Assembly (NCBI GenBank): GCA_002633025.1 | Contig: NMRB01000684.1 | Location: forward strand, 87,387 to 151,386 | DNA length: 64,000 bases | Direction of reading: 5' to 3' | DNA from: Notospermus geniculatus | Lineage: Eukaryota; Nemertea; Pilidiophora; Heteronemertea; Lineidae | Shown: positions 63,772-64,000 of the stretch, one piece after another | Numbering within the stretch: position 1 is the stretch's first letter | Layout: the number at the start of each line of letters is the position of its first letter | The notes under the pieces: model-generated | Databases searched by the model: none | Told to the model about the DNA's origin: nothing | Seen by the model: only the letters and a program-made list of their open reading frames with translations | Translations under genes and position numbers: made by a program

Positions 63772-64000
63772 ATGTCGGAGTTACCAGATGCTGCTACCAG
63801 GGGCAATGGTGAAGAAATCCGGAGGTTACTCAAGGCAGGATCATCAGTCAACGCCAGAGACAAATGGGGGCGGACAACGTTGTACATTTTAGCGGAGAAG
63901 GGTCGTAAAGATTTGGTTGAACTTTTACTTCGGTCAAATGCTGATGTAAATATAACATCGAAAGGATCAATTCCTTTGGGGGGTGGTGTCTTTTATTCAA
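63772..64000 (+). CDS. Ankyrin-repeat/cGAS-like receptor fusion, copy 4 (5' part only)
   Basis: The conserved start ATGTCGGAG opens a frame beginning MSELPDAATRGNGEEIRR, then the first ankyrin repeats (LLKAGSSVNARD, WGRTTLYILAEKGRKDLVEL, SNADVNI). The frame is open to the window end, 76 codons. It lacks the acidic repeats of copy 3 and is closer to copies 1 and 2. Whether the nucleotidyltransferase domain follows cannot be seen, but is expected from the family. Confidence 0.85.
   Translation, partial: MSELPDAATRGNGEEIRRLLKAGSSVNARDKWGRTTLYILAEKGRKDLVELLLRSNADVNITSKGSIPLGGGVFYS

Overview
This is eukaryotic genomic DNA. Spliced exon fragments, AATAAA signals, tRNA-derived SINE heads, dense inverted-repeat transposons and a scaffold gap (N at 46464-46675) all point that way. 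The many TAGGCCTA and TACATGTA words, together with dispersed TTTTAGCTCACC/GTCGTCCGTC repeats, suggest a marine invertebrate, probably a deuterostome such as an echinoderm, hemichordate or lancelet. I cannot fix the species.

The main content is a tandem cluster, all on the + strand, of one gene family: an N-terminal ankyrin-repeat array fused to a cGAS-like/Mab-21 nucleotidyltransferase domain (a cGAS-like receptor, cGLR), followed by a repeated coiled-coil and acidic tail. Copy 1 (2007-5397, tail to about 6720) and copy 2 (10053-13554, tail to 15034) carry frameshifts or stops. Copy 3 (41095-44751, 1218 aa) is fully open. Copy 4 (from 63772) runs off the window end. Copies 1-3 all keep the GS motif and the three acidic catalytic positions, so the family was catalytic until recently and copy 3 may still be. 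By analogy with metazoan cGLRs these proteins would sense a ligand, probably double-stranded RNA or another nucleic acid, and make a nucleotide second messenger. That role is inferred.

Each copy is preceded by a short leader exon-like sequence after a canonical polypyrimidine-AG site. The leader is single before copies 1 and 4 and tandemly multiplied at 9148-9990 (copy 2), 40692-41039 (copy 3) and 60448-60711 (about 3 kb before copy 4). A second exon-like block (31577-31751 and 62630-62823) lies upstream of copies 3 and 4 within a shared duplicated flank.

Between the genes, most of the DNA is mobile. Features include a decayed non-LTR reverse transcriptase (17770-19022, minus), a RecQ-like helicase scrap (25257-25568, minus), a Harbinger-like transposase scrap (33102-33296) and a 6.4-kb nested stack of inverted-repeat elements (31798-38170) whose empty site is visible at 62868. 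There are also TTAA-flanked piggyBac-type MITEs, long foldback elements (38997-40018, 57270-57712), a perfect 93-bp-arm palindrome (21899-22086) and two minisatellites. The only other recognisable gene is a pair of SLC6 neurotransmitter-transporter exons (20440-20998, +).
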